Shown here in pieces: positions 51,590-60,045 of a stretch of 64,000 nucleotides of DNA. The DNA is taken from assembly GCF_045348435.1 (NCBI RefSeq), contig NZ_CP157484.1:4960001-5024000 (forward strand), in the 5' to 3' direction. This DNA comes from Alsobacter sp045348435 (lineage in GTDB: Bacteria > Pseudomonadota > Alphaproteobacteria > Rhizobiales > Beijerinckiaceae). Every line of letters begins with the position of its first letter. The first letter of the stretch is position 1. A model generated the notes under the pieces. It saw only the letters and a program-made list of their open reading frames with translations. It made no database searches and had not been told where the DNA came from. Position numbers and translations under genes: made by a program.

Positions 51590-52843
51590 CTACTCGGCGG
51601 CGATCTGGGTCGGGGGCGCGACGGCTTGCGGAATCGGATTCCGGGATTCGAACGCCTCGATGTAGTCCCGGGTGAGCGGGACCGCGTCGATCGCCTTGGC
51701 GACCTGGATCTGGAAAACGACGTGGCCGCCATACCGGAACGTCGCCTCGCTGCCGGCCAGGTAGAACTCCCACATGCGACAGAAGCGGTCGTCATAGAGC
51801 TGGCGGATGGCGTCCCGGTGAGCGTTGAAGCGGGCCCGCCAGTGCCGCAGCGTCTCGGCGTAGTGCAGGCGCAGCACCTCCACGTCCGTCACGTAGAGGC
51901 CGGCGCGCTGCACGGCCGGCAGGATCTCCGACAAGGCCGGCGAATAGCCGCCCGGGAAAATGTATTTCTGGATGAACGCGTTCGTCGCGCCCGGGCCGTC
52001 GGCCCGGCCGATGGTGTGCACCAGCCCGACGCCGTCATCCGTCAGCAGGTCGGCGATCTTCTGGAAATAGGCGTCGTAGTGGTTGACGCCGACATGCTCG
52101 AACATGCCGACCGAGACGATCCGGTCGAAGCGCCCTGTCTCGGCCCGGTAGTCGCGCAGCGCAAAGCGTACCCGGTTGGCCACGCCCGCGGCTCGGGCGC
52201 GCTCGGTGGAGACGCGGTGCTGCTCCTCCGACAGCGTCAGGCCGGTCACGTCGTGGTCGCCCAGCGACGCCAAATAGAGCCCGAGCCCGCCCCAGCCCGA
52301 GCCGATGTCCAGGATCCTGTGTCCGGGCTCGAGCAGAAGCTTCGCCGCGACATGGCGCTTTTTGCGCGCCTGGGCGGTTTCCAGCGTGTCGCCCGGGGAC
52401 GCGAAATACGCGCAGGAGTATTGTCGGTCCTCGTCGAGGAACAGCCCGTAGAGCTGGTCGGACAGGTCGTAGTGATGGGCGACGTTGAGGCGGGAGCGGG
52501 GGGCCGGGTTGAACTGCCACAAGCGTCGGCCCTGGACTCTGACCGCGTTGGCGATCTTCGCCAGGACTCCGCCCGGCAGTCCCCATTTTGAATTCGAAAG
52601 GACCAGGTCGAGGACGTCGTAGATCGTCGCGCCTTCGACCGTGATCCGGCCGTTCATGTAGCCTTCGCCCAGAGCCAGCTGAGGGTTGAGGACCAGCTTC
52701 AAGCCCGTCGCGGCGTCGTGGATCCGTAAGGTGACGGAGGGCGCCGAACCGGTTCCGAAGGTCACCGCATGCCCGCGGGCGTCGATGACCCGGAGCGTGC
52801 CGGTTTCGATCAATTTTCGACCGAGAAGACGCAAGATACGCAT
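51590..52843 (-). CDS. cfa: Cyclopropane-fatty-acyl-phospholipid synthase
   Basis: This 417-residue SAM-dependent enzyme adds methylene across the double bond of membrane lipids. The SAM loop is ILDIGSGWGGLGLYLA; YSCAYFASPGDTLETAQ and MFEHVGVNHYDAYF are typical. An N-terminal SCP2-like domain precedes it. The protein is convergent with the metC-like gene and is probably induced in stationary phase in relatives. Confidence 0.92.
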   Translation of the reverse strand: MRILRLLGRKLIETGTLRVIDARGHAVTFGTGSAPSVTLRIHDAATGLKLVLNPQLALGEGYMNGRITVEGATIYDVLDLVLSNSKWGLPGGVLAKIANAVRVQGRRLWQFNPAPRSRLNVAHHYDLSDQLYGLFLDEDRQYSCAYFASPGDTLETAQARKKRHVAAKLLLEPGHRILDIGSGWGGLGLYLASLGDHDVTGLTLSEEQHRVSTERARAAGVANRVRFALRDYRAETGRFDRIVSVGMFEHVGVNHYDAYFQKIADLLTDDGVGLVHTIGRADGPGATNAFIQKYIFPGGYSPALSEILPAVQRAGLYVTDVEVLRLHYAETLRHWRARFNAHRDAIRQLYDDRFCRMWEFYLAGSEATFRYGGHVVFQIQVAKAIDAVPLTRDYIEAFESRNPIPQAVAPPTQIAAE

Positions 52844-53156
52844 CGCAGAACCTCGTGAGAGCTCAGCGCGCGCAGGCTATTGTGCACCCGAGTCGGACAG
52901 CGGCCTGCGCCGCGCCTTTCCCAAATCTCCGCTACTCTGACGTACAAACAGGCCGAATTGCACGCTTTGCGCGATACCGCGCAGGGGTCACGTACGGTTG
53001 CATTCCGTTGCACCCGCTTTTTGACGGTTTTAGAAATTATACCTATTTGGGCGTTTTACATCTTCTGTTAAGTGAAGGGGTTGAATCGCTCCTCTTCCCC
53101 GGAGCGTTCGGATGCCCTTTTTGCTCTCACCCCGCCCTTGATCGTGAAGTTCGTCC
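52844..53156. other. Intergenic stretch with rising AT content
   Basis: No gene is recognised. The first part (next to cfa) must hold its promoter. From about 52990 on the sequence is clearly more AT-rich than the rest of the window, with runs such as TTTTTGACGGTTTTAG. A TTGACG followed after 17 bases by TATTTG could be a plus-strand promoter. Confidence 0.4.
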
Positions 53157-53369
53157 ATGAAGATTCTCGAACCTGCTGATCTTTTCGCCGCTAGTCTGGC
53201 CTTCTGTCACGAGCAGACCCGCATCGCCGAATTATCCAGCGGCCACGAAACCACGCCATGCCAGCAACCTTGCGAAAGCTGCTTGGCGGCGATGCGCGTT
53301 GCTCTTCAGGTCATCGCCGAAAAGGCGGAGTTCAAGCTTGATTTGGAATACCATAGCTCAAAGCATTGA
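53157..53369 (+). CDS. Possible small protein, 70 aa, Cys-rich
   Basis: The frame reads MKILEPADLFAASLAFC with a central CQQPCESC cluster and a helical C-terminus. There is no clear ribosome site and no known family. It lies in an AT-richer patch before a Crp/Fnr regulator. The four cysteines within about 14 residues could bind metal. It could be spurious. Confidence 0.4.
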   Translation: MKILEPADLFAASLAFCHEQTRIAELSSGHETTPCQQPCESCLAAMRVALQVIAEKAEFKLDLEYHSSKH

Positions 53370-53379
53370 GCCGGATCAA
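53366..53379. promoter_or_regulatory. Fnr-type box
   Basis: TTGAG-CCGG-ATCAA matches the Fnr consensus TTGAT-N4-ATCAA with one mismatch. It overlaps the stop of the small frame and lies 240 nt before the Crp/Fnr gene start, about 145 nt before its proposed promoter. It might serve autoregulation or a further unknown promoter. Confidence 0.4.
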
Positions 53380-53523
53380 AGACCGAAACAGACCTCGTCT
53401 ACTGATCCTGCCTAATCTTTTTACATCGTCCCCAGGAGGCGTGACACAGAAATTAGCCGCAAGCGCCAGAAAACGCCAATTTAAGCTTCTCTTTATGTGC
53501 GAGGAGCGTCGTCATATTTTTAG

Positions 53524-53552
53524 TTGACCCCTCCCCCAATCGCGCCTACCTT
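53524..53552 (+). promoter_or_regulatory. Sigma-70-type promoter of the Crp/Fnr gene
   Basis: TTGACC, a 17-base spacer and TACCTT. Transcription would begin near 53559, which favours the GTG at 53606 over the GTG at 53555 as start of the regulator. Confidence 0.5.
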
Positions 53553-53605
53553 TCGTGTTGCTAAAATGTATTGTTCCTGTTTGTCAAAATTCAATCTGGA
53601 CTGCC

Positions 53606-54328
53606 GTGTCTAACATCATCTCCGACCTCATTAAGAACGCTCCGATGTTTAAGGGGCTTTCGGACGAGACGCTCCTCTCGCTGACGCAGGGCTCCTTCGT
53701 CCAGCGTTATCCAGCCAGTGTCGCCATTTTCGACGAAGGGGAGATCTCGCCCTTCATCTATGTGCTGCTGGAAGGTCAGATCGAACGCTTCTCCATCCAT
53801 CGGGGACGGGAATCGGGACTCGGCTTCCTGAACGCCGGTTCCGTCTTCATCGTCTCGGCCGCGATCACCCAGACCGAAAACACCTATTCGGCGCGCACGC
53901 TGGTCAACAGCCGTTTCGTTCTGATGCCGGCCCAGAACGTCCGGGCGATGTTCAACTCCGACCCGCAATTCGCCCGCAACGTGGCGCATGATCTCGCAGA
54001 GTGCGAGCACGAGACGTTGGCGGAGCTGAAGAACCAGAAGCTCAGGACGATGGCGGAGCGGCTGGCCAACTGGATCCTGCGCACCGTTCCGGCTGATTCG
54101 GCCGGCCGCTGGATCAGGCTGCCGATGAGCAAGCAGGCGCTCGCGCTTTATCTCGGCACCACGCCGGAGAACCTATGGCGCAGCTTCGTCGCCCTGGAGC
54201 CTTACGGGGTCGGGGTGCGGCGGCGCGAGGTCTCGGTCTCCGATTTCGGCAAGCTCGCCGAATTCGCCGGACCCAATCCGATGATCGACCGCTCCTGGCG
54301 CCATCTCGAGGACCATCCGCAGCTCTGA
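53606..54328 (+). CDS. Crp/Fnr-family transcriptional regulator
   Basis: This 240-residue regulator has an N-terminal cyclic-nucleotide-binding-like beta-roll (residues 15-120), a dimer helix (125-150) and a C-terminal helix-turn-helix (MSKQALALYLGTTPENLWRSF). The N-terminus from the chosen GTG has no cysteine cluster, so it is not a classical 4Fe-4S Fnr. In the recognition helix the Fnr motif E-x-x-S-R appears as E-N-L-W-R, with Trp replacing Ser. The ligand is unknown. An upstream GTG would add 17 residues. Confidence 0.85.
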   Translation: MSNIISDLIKNAPMFKGLSDETLLSLTQGSFVQRYPASVAIFDEGEISPFIYVLLEGQIERFSIHRGRESGLGFLNAGSVFIVSAAITQTENTYSARTLVNSRFVLMPAQNVRAMFNSDPQFARNVAHDLAECEHETLAELKNQKLRTMAERLANWILRTVPADSAGRWIRLPMSKQALALYLGTTPENLWRSFVALEPYGVGVRRREVSVSDFGKLAEFAGPNPMIDRSWRHLEDHPQL

Positions 54329-54349
54329 GCTTGCGCGCTGCTGAGGCGT

Positions 54350-55558
54350 TCAGCCGCCTCCGGACGGGCAGCCGCCCACGCCTTCCGGACGGAACGCATC
54401 CCCGCCCGCGACCGTGGCGAGGAGCCTGTAATAATCATAGGGACCGCGGCTCTCGGCCGGCGACTTGACCTCATAGAGGCGCAGCTCGTGCACGGCCCTG
54501 CCGTCCCGCCGGATCGTCATAGGCCCGAACAGCGGGTCGACGAAGGGCGAGCGCTTCATCTGCGCCACCACGGCCGCGCCATCCAGCGTGCGCGCCGTCC
54601 ACACGGCCTGCAGATAGGCCAGCGTCGCGGAATAGACCCCGGCGTGGTCCTCGGTCGGCATCCGCCCCCCCATCACGCGCCCGAAACGGGCCGCGAAGGC
54701 CCGCGAGGCGTCGTCGTGATCCCAGTAGAAGGGCGACGCGAAACGCATGCCCTGCGCGGTGGCGAGCCCGAGCGCGTGCACGTCGGAGATCTGCACGAAG
54801 AGGGCCGCAAGCGTCATGGTCCGGGTCAGACCGAACTCGTTGGCCTGTTTGACGGCGTTGATCATGTCCGCGCCCGTATTGGCGAGGGCCAATACCTTGG
54901 CGCCCGACCCCTGGGCGGCCACCAGAAGCGCCGAGAAGTCGGCCGTCGCGAGCGGATGGCGGCTGGCGCCCCGGCTGTCGCCGCCGGTCGCCTGAAGCGC
55001 CGCCAGCGCGTCCCGCTCCAGCGCGTGCCCCAGGGCGTAGTCCACCGTCAGGAAGTACCAGGACGTCAGGTCCCGCGCCGCCAGGGCCCTGGCCGTGGCG
55101 GACCCCTGCGCCCACGTGTCCGAGACCCACTGGACGGTGGTCGGGGCGCAGCTCCTGCCCGTCAGGTCGGACGTCATGGCGCTGGAGGCGAGCGCGACGC
55201 GGTTGCGCTCCCGCATGAGCCCCGAGACGGCCAGCGCCACGGCCGAATTCGGCAGGTCAACGATGGCCGACACGTCGTCGACGTCGACCCAGCGCCGCGC
55301 GATCGCCAGCCCGACGTCGGGCTTGTTCTGGTGGTCGGCGAACACGACCTCGACACGGGCGTCCGGATAAGCGCGGCCGAAATCCTCGACGGCCAGACGC
55401 GCCGCCGCCACCGAGCCCGCCCCGACCTGGTCGGAGAAGGGCCCGCTCATGTCGCTCAGCACGCCGATCCTGACGACGCGGTCCACCTGGGCCAGCGCCG
55501 CGCCGGGCGACGCCAGACTGGCGAGGAGCAGGAGCGCCAGGATGGCTCGACGTCGCAT
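54350..55558 (-). CDS. Branched-chain amino-acid-type periplasmic binding protein
   Basis: This 402-residue type I periplasmic binding protein of the LivK family has a signal peptide (RRRAILALLLLASLASPG...ALAQ), then IGVLSDMSGPFSDQVGAGSVAAARLAVEDFG. The ligand site and partner permeases cannot be told; no transporter genes lie beside it. The next gene on its 5' side is tRNA-Gly. An ATG two codons earlier is possible. Confidence 0.88.
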   Translation of the reverse strand: MRRRAILALLLLASLASPGAALAQVDRVVRIGVLSDMSGPFSDQVGAGSVAAARLAVEDFGRAYPDARVEVVFADHQNKPDVGLAIARRWVDVDDVSAIVDLPNSAVALAVSGLMRERNRVALASSAMTSDLTGRSCAPTTVQWVSDTWAQGSATARALAARDLTSWYFLTVDYALGHALERDALAALQATGGDSRGASRHPLATADFSALLVAAQGSGAKVLALANTGADMINAVKQANEFGLTRTMTLAALFVQISDVHALGLATAQGMRFASPFYWDHDDASRAFAARFGRVMGGRMPTEDHAGVYSATLAYLQAVWTARTLDGAAVVAQMKRSPFVDPLFGPMTIRRDGRAVHELRLYEVKSPAESRGPYDYYRLLATVAGGDAFRPEGVGGCPSGGG

Positions 55559-55756
55559 CGGCATCGTCCTGTCATTCAGCGCAATCGCGCGGGGATCGTC
55601 CGGGCCAACATTGAACAAGCCCGCGCCGCCGTCCACGGCCAAGCCGCCGTCCCTTGTCGCGCCCGCGACGCCGGCCGGATCGATCGCATTGCCCTTGAAC
55701 GCGAAAAAGCCGCCTTGCGGCGGCCTTTCGGAACCCTCCGGGGCATGGAGGGAAAT

Positions 55757-55831
55757 TGGAGCGGGCGAAGGGATTCGAACCCTCGACCCCAACCTTGGCA
55801 AGGTTGTGCTCTACCCCTGAGCTACACCCGC
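55757..55831 (-). tRNA. tRNA-Gly (anticodon GCC)
   Basis: The minus strand gives a full cloverleaf: acceptor GCGGGTG/CGCCCGC with one G-U pair, D-arm GCTCAGGGGTAGAGC, anticodon arm CCTTGGCAAGG with anticodon GCC, and T-arm GAGGGTTCGAATCCCTTC. The CCA end is encoded. The flanking DNA (55565-55756 and 55832-56020) shows no attachment-site repeat or integrase and nothing else recognisable. Confidence 0.97.
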
Positions 55832-56020
55832 ATCCGCCGGGGCGTCGCCGCCGGCGGGCCGGTATATGCCGCAAACCCGGGAGCGATGCAACAGGGTCCG
55901 CGCATCTTTCTGCATCATGCGCCGCGGCGGCCGCGCCGGGCGGCGCTTGTGGGAGCCGCGTCGCCTGCGTAAGAACCACCTTGAACCTGCGCCCCGCCGC
56001 ATCGCCGATGAGAGACCCGG

Positions 56021-56536
56021 ATGCCCGCATCCCCTCAGGACCTGTTCGCTTTTCTGGACTCGCTGGACATCCCGTCGGAGACCGTCACGCATCCCGCCGT
56101 CTTCACGGTCGAGGAATCCAAGCGCCTGCGCGGCGAACTCCCGGGTGCGCACGTCAAGAACTTGTTCGTGAAGGACAAGAAGGGCCGGCTCTTTCTGGTT
56201 TCCGCCCTGGAGGACACCGTCATCGACCTGAAGAAGCTTCATGAGCGGGTCGGCGGGGCCGGGCGCGTTTCGTTCGGATCGGCGGAGCTGCTGATGGAGG
56301 TCCTGGGGGTGGAGCCCGGCTCCGTCACCCCCTTCGCGGTCCTGAACGATTCCGGGAAGCGGGCCACCGTGGTCCTCGACGCAAGGCTCATGGAGCATGA
56401 GCGGATTAACGTTCATCCGCTGGTGAACACCATGACGACGGGCGTGAGCCGCGCGGGCCTCGCTCGCTTCCTCGAAGCGACAGGCCACGCGCCGCTCGTC
56501 GTCGAGATCGGAACGCCCCGCGGCGAGGCCGACTGA
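56021..56536 (+). CDS. ProX/YbaK-type aminoacyl-tRNA deacylase
   Basis: This 171-residue YbaK/INS-fold editing protein has GELPGAHVKNLFVKDKKGRLFLVSA and NDSGKRATVVLDARLM typical of ProX/PrdX proteins, which hydrolyse Ala-tRNA(Pro). It stands alone with its own start behind a purine-rich stretch. The role follows from family, not from shown substrate. Confidence 0.88.
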   Translation: MPASPQDLFAFLDSLDIPSETVTHPAVFTVEESKRLRGELPGAHVKNLFVKDKKGRLFLVSALEDTVIDLKKLHERVGGAGRVSFGSAELLMEVLGVEPGSVTPFAVLNDSGKRATVVLDARLMEHERINVHPLVNTMTTGVSRAGLARFLEATGHAPLVVEIGTPRGEAD

Positions 56537-56643
56537 GCGCCTGTCGCTTGGCGTTGCCGTTTGCCTCATGGCGGCCCATCTTAGGGGCGAGTTGACCGGC
56601 CGGCGGCCGGCGGAGCCGGAGCGCCCGGCGGGAGAGACGAGTG

Positions 56644-57552
56644 ATGGCCTTCGAAGCGATGACCCCTGCGCCGCAGGGCTCCGACACCCTGGTCACTGAT
56701 ACGACAACGGCGAGCTTCCGCCAGGACGTGCTGGCCGAATCGACGAAGCGGCCCGTCCTCGTCGATTTCTGGGCCCCCTGGTGCGGGCCCTGCAAGCAGC
56801 TCACGCCCGTGATCGAGAAGGCCGTCAAGGCCGCGGCCGGGAAGGTCAAGCTGGTCAAAATGAACATCGACGAGCATCCGCAGATCCCGGGGCAGCTCGG
56901 CATCCAGTCCATCCCGGCGGTCATCGCGTTCCAGAACGGGCAGCCGGTCGACGGCTTCATGGGCGCGCTGCCGGAGAGCCAGGTCACGGCCTTCATCGAG
57001 CGGCTCGTCGGCCCGCTCGGCCCGGGCGCGACAGCCGAACTGCTGGACGAAGCGGCCGCCCTTCTGGCCGGCGGCGACGCCGAGGGCGCGGCTCAGATCT
57101 ATTCCGAGGTGATGGCCCAGGAGCCCGACAATGTCGCGGCGATCGCCGCCCTCGCCAAGCTGCATGTCGACGCGGCCGATTACGAGGGCGCGCGGCACAT
57201 CCTCGCCATGGCGCCAGCCGGCAAGGAGAACGATCCCGCACTGGCCGGGGCGCGTGCCGCTCTGGACCTGGCCGAGAAGGCCGGCGCCGTGGGCGACTTG
57301 GCCGAGCTCGAGCGCCGCGTCCAGGCGGATCCGGCCGATCACCAGGCGCGCTTCGACCTGGCGGTCGGGCTGGGGGCGGCCGGCGAGCGCGCCGCCGCGA
57401 CCGATCACCTCATCGCGATCATTAAGCAGGACCGGGCCTGGAATGACGACGGGGCCCGCAAGCAGCTGATCCAGTATTTTGAGGCCTGGGGCCCGATGGA
57501 CCCGCACACCGTCGCGGGACGGCGCAAGCTATCGGCCTTGCTGTTCCGATAG
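56644..57552 (+). CDS. Thioredoxin-domain protein with C-terminal TPR (CnoX/YbbN-like)
   Basis: The protein has 302 residues. The thioredoxin fold covers residues 20-125 with active site WCGPC (C47, C50). The C-terminal part (about 135-300) has TPR-like helices. The layout matches CnoX/YbbN chaperedoxins; this one keeps the redox CxxC, as in the Caulobacter protein. The ATG follows a GGAG and a GTG one codon earlier is possible. Confidence 0.92.
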   Translation: MAFEAMTPAPQGSDTLVTDTTTASFRQDVLAESTKRPVLVDFWAPWCGPCKQLTPVIEKAVKAAAGKVKLVKMNIDEHPQIPGQLGIQSIPAVIAFQNGQPVDGFMGALPESQVTAFIERLVGPLGPGATAELLDEAAALLAGGDAEGAAQIYSEVMAQEPDNVAAIAALAKLHVDAADYEGARHILAMAPAGKENDPALAGARAALDLAEKAGAVGDLAELERRVQADPADHQARFDLAVGLGAAGERAAATDHLIAIIKQDRAWNDDGARKQLIQYFEAWGPMDPHTVAGRRKLSALLFR

Positions 57553-57661
57553 ACCGGGAGGTCGACGACCAGAGGCGCCGCGCTATCTGGGGTCGAGGAT
57601 CGGGAGCTTGGCGCGGCGGACCGGCTGTCGCAGGATCTGGCGATTCCCGCCGGAGGTGGGC

Positions 57662-58333
57662 ATGAGCATGAACGCGACGTACCGCAACGCGGCCGACCTG
57701 CCATCGGTGATCCCGATCTTCCCGCTTCCGGGCGCCCTGCTTCTGCCGCGCGGCGAGATGCCGCTCAACATCTTCGAGCCGCGTTACGTCGCGCTCATCG
57801 ACGACGCCATCAAGAGCGCGCGGGTGATCGGCATGATCCAGCCCGACGTCGAATCCGAGATCATGCCGAAGACGCCGAGCCTGCACGCGGTCGGATGCGC
57901 GGGCCGGATCACGCAGCTGTCGGAAACCGGCGACGGACGTTATCTCGTGACGCTCACAGGCATCGCGCGTTTTCGCGTGCTGGAGGAGTTGCTGGTCACC
58001 ACGCCCTATCGGCAGTGCCGGGTCGATTTCGCCGCCTTCCCGAGCGATTACGAGGCACGGGCCGGGGAGGCGGACGTGGACCGCGAATCGGTTATCCGCA
58101 CCCTGAAGGCCTTCGTGGAGGCCAACGACCTGTCGATCGACTGGAAGGGCATCAAGGAGGCCTCCAACGAGGCGCTCGTGAATGCGCTGTCGATGATGAG
58201 CCCCTTCGAGACGCGCGAGAAGCAGGCGCTGCTGGAAGCCCCGGACCTCAAGAGCCGCGCCGAGATCCTGGTCGCCATCACCGAAATGGATCTGGCGCGC
58301 GGACAGGACGGCTCCGAAACTCCCCTGCAATGA
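57662..58333 (+). CDS. Lon substrate-binding-domain protein
   Basis: This 223-residue stand-alone LON-N domain has VIPIFPLPGALLLPRGEMPLNIFEPRYVALIDDA and a C-terminal helical part. It lacks the ATPase and protease domains of Lon. The function is unknown. The start follows GGAGG. It is in line with the thioredoxin and Trm112-like genes, a frequent alphaproteobacterial order. Confidence 0.9.
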   Translation: MSMNATYRNAADLPSVIPIFPLPGALLLPRGEMPLNIFEPRYVALIDDAIKSARVIGMIQPDVESEIMPKTPSLHAVGCAGRITQLSETGDGRYLVTLTGIARFRVLEELLVTTPYRQCRVDFAAFPSDYEARAGEADVDRESVIRTLKAFVEANDLSIDWKGIKEASNEALVNALSMMSPFETREKQALLEAPDLKSRAEILVAITEMDLARGQDGSETPLQ

Positions 58334-58345
58334 CGGACGAGAAGC

Positions 58346-58561
58346 ATGACCGACCGCCCCGCAGCCGACGAACGGCAACCCGTCGCGACCAGGATTGACC
58401 CGAAACTGCTCGAGATCCTGGTCTGCCCGCTCACCCGCGGCGGCCTGGACTATGACGCGGCCCGCCAGGAGTTGATCAGCCGCTCCGCCAAGCTGGCCTA
58501 CCCGATCCGCGATGGCATCCCGATCATGCTGCCCGAGGAGGCCCGCCGCCTCGACGACTGA
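58346..58561 (+). CDS. Trm112-family small protein
   Basis: This 71-residue protein has LLEILVCPLTRGGLDYDAARQELISRSAKLAYPIRDGIPIML. The family includes Trm112 activators of methyltransferases and the YcaR group. Only one Cys is kept, so a zinc site is doubtful. It starts 12 nt after the Lon-domain gene and is probably in its operon. Confidence 0.9.
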   Translation: MTDRPAADERQPVATRIDPKLLEILVCPLTRGGLDYDAARQELISRSAKLAYPIRDGIPIMLPEEARRLDD

Positions 58562-58629
58562 GTCCTGGAGCACGCTGCGGAAAGGTGGGAATCCGGCTTT
58601 TCGCACGAAGCTTGCGACAACCCATAAAC

Positions 58630-59889
58630 CTAGAGAGCCTCGCCCCGCAGGAGCCGGGACGATCCCGCCGCCACGCCCGCGGCGCGTCCGATGAAGAAGC
58701 GCTTCAGGCCCGGCATCCGGTCCACCATCGACAGTCCGAGATCCCGCACGGCCCTGACCGGCGGCAGGTCGTTCGAGAACAATCGGTTGAGGGCATCCAT
58801 CGCCCCGCCCATCAGGACGGTGTCGAAGCGGCGCTCGCGCTCATACGCGTCCAGCACCGTCGGGGAGCCCGGGTCCAGCCCGAGTCCGGCCGCCTCCACG
58901 ATCGCCTCGGCCAGGGCGGCGACGTCGCGCAGGCCGAGATTGAGGCCTTGCCCGGCGATGGGATGCACCACATGGGCGGCGTCCCCGACCAAGGCGAGCC
59001 TGCGAGCGGCGAAGCGCCGCGCCACCATGAAGGCCAGCGGGTAGGCGACGGGGCGCTTCTCCAGCGTCAGCAGGCCGAGCCGCAGGCCGAACCGCCGTTC
59101 GATCTCGCCCAGGATGTCCTCGTCGTCGAGCCCGAGAAGCGCCGGAACGCTGGCGGAAGCCTCGGTCCACACGATGGAGCTGCGCCGGCCGGGGAGCGGC
59201 AGGATCGCGAAGGGACCCGACGGAAGAAAGTGCTCCTCGGCCCGCCCCTCATGGTCGCGCTCATGCCCGATCGTGGCGACGATGCCGGACTGCCCGTAAG
59301 GCCAGGAGACCGCTCCGACGCCGGCCTGCTCCCGCAGGGGCGACCGCGCCCCATCGCAGGCGACGGCCAGCGAGGCTCGCAGGGCGCCGCCACCGGCCAA
59401 CCGGATCTCGGCGATGTCGGCGTCCGCATCGACCGCCGCCACCGTGTCCGGCCGCAGCTCGACCCCCAGCTCCCGCGCCCGAGCCATGAGGCGGCGCAGC
59501 AGCAGCCCATGGTCGACCATGTGGGCGAAAGGCTCGTCCGGCCCGACCTCGCCGCTGAAGTCCAGGAAAACGGGCCTGACCGGATCGGACACGCGGCTGT
59601 CGGTGATCGTCATGGAGCGGATCGGCTGCGAGCCGCCTGCCAGTTCGCCGTCCCAGACCCCCAGGGTCTGCAGCATGCGGCGCGGCCCCGCCGCCACCGC
59701 GAAGGCGCGGTCGTCGTCCCGCGGCGAACCGGCCAGGGTCGGGTCGCACACGGTCACCGAGAGGCGGCCCGACAAGGCGCTCTTCAAGGCCAACGCAAGC
59801 GTCAGGCCTACCGCGCCCGCGCCTGCGACCACGATGTCGGCGCGGCCGGGGCCGGCTCCGGACGGACGGACGGCGTGGGTCTGGGGCAT
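58630..59889 (-). CDS. UbiH/UbiF/COQ6-family FAD monooxygenase
   Basis: This 419-residue flavoprotein hydroxylase of ubiquinone synthesis has the Rossmann motif VVAGAGAVGLTLALAL, the family DG motif (ACDGARSPLREQAG) and the second FAD motif LALVGDAAHVVHPIAGQGLNLGLRD. The reaction position on the ring cannot be told. It is divergent from tesB. Confidence 0.9.
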   Translation of the reverse strand: MPQTHAVRPSGAGPGRADIVVAGAGAVGLTLALALKSALSGRLSVTVCDPTLAGSPRDDDRAFAVAAGPRRMLQTLGVWDGELAGGSQPIRSMTITDSRVSDPVRPVFLDFSGEVGPDEPFAHMVDHGLLLRRLMARARELGVELRPDTVAAVDADADIAEIRLAGGGALRASLAVACDGARSPLREQAGVGAVSWPYGQSGIVATIGHERDHEGRAEEHFLPSGPFAILPLPGRRSSIVWTEASASVPALLGLDDEDILGEIERRFGLRLGLLTLEKRPVAYPLAFMVARRFAARRLALVGDAAHVVHPIAGQGLNLGLRDVAALAEAIVEAAGLGLDPGSPTVLDAYERERRFDTVLMGGAMDALNRLFSNDLPPVRAVRDLGLSMVDRMPGLKRFFIGRAAGVAAGSSRLLRGEAL

Positions 59890-60045
59890 GCGGGCCTCGC
59901 GGCTGGGACGTCGCTTCTCTACTCCCATGGCGGGGCTGGTACAATGCGGCCCGAGGACGCCGCGCTCCGGCCGCTCCAGGGTCTGGCGCAGCCCGGGGGC
60001 CCGATGCCATAAGGGAGCGAGCCACCTTGGACCCTGAGACCCCCC

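Noticed and set aside
53446..53526. A 28-codon frame starting GTG next to AGGAGG
   Set aside because: Only one base separates AGGAGG from the GTG, and the peptide has no recognisable features; too weak to list as a gene.
55565..56020. Integration site at tRNA-Gly
   Set aside because: No integrase, no repeated tRNA 3' end and normal housekeeping genes on both sides.
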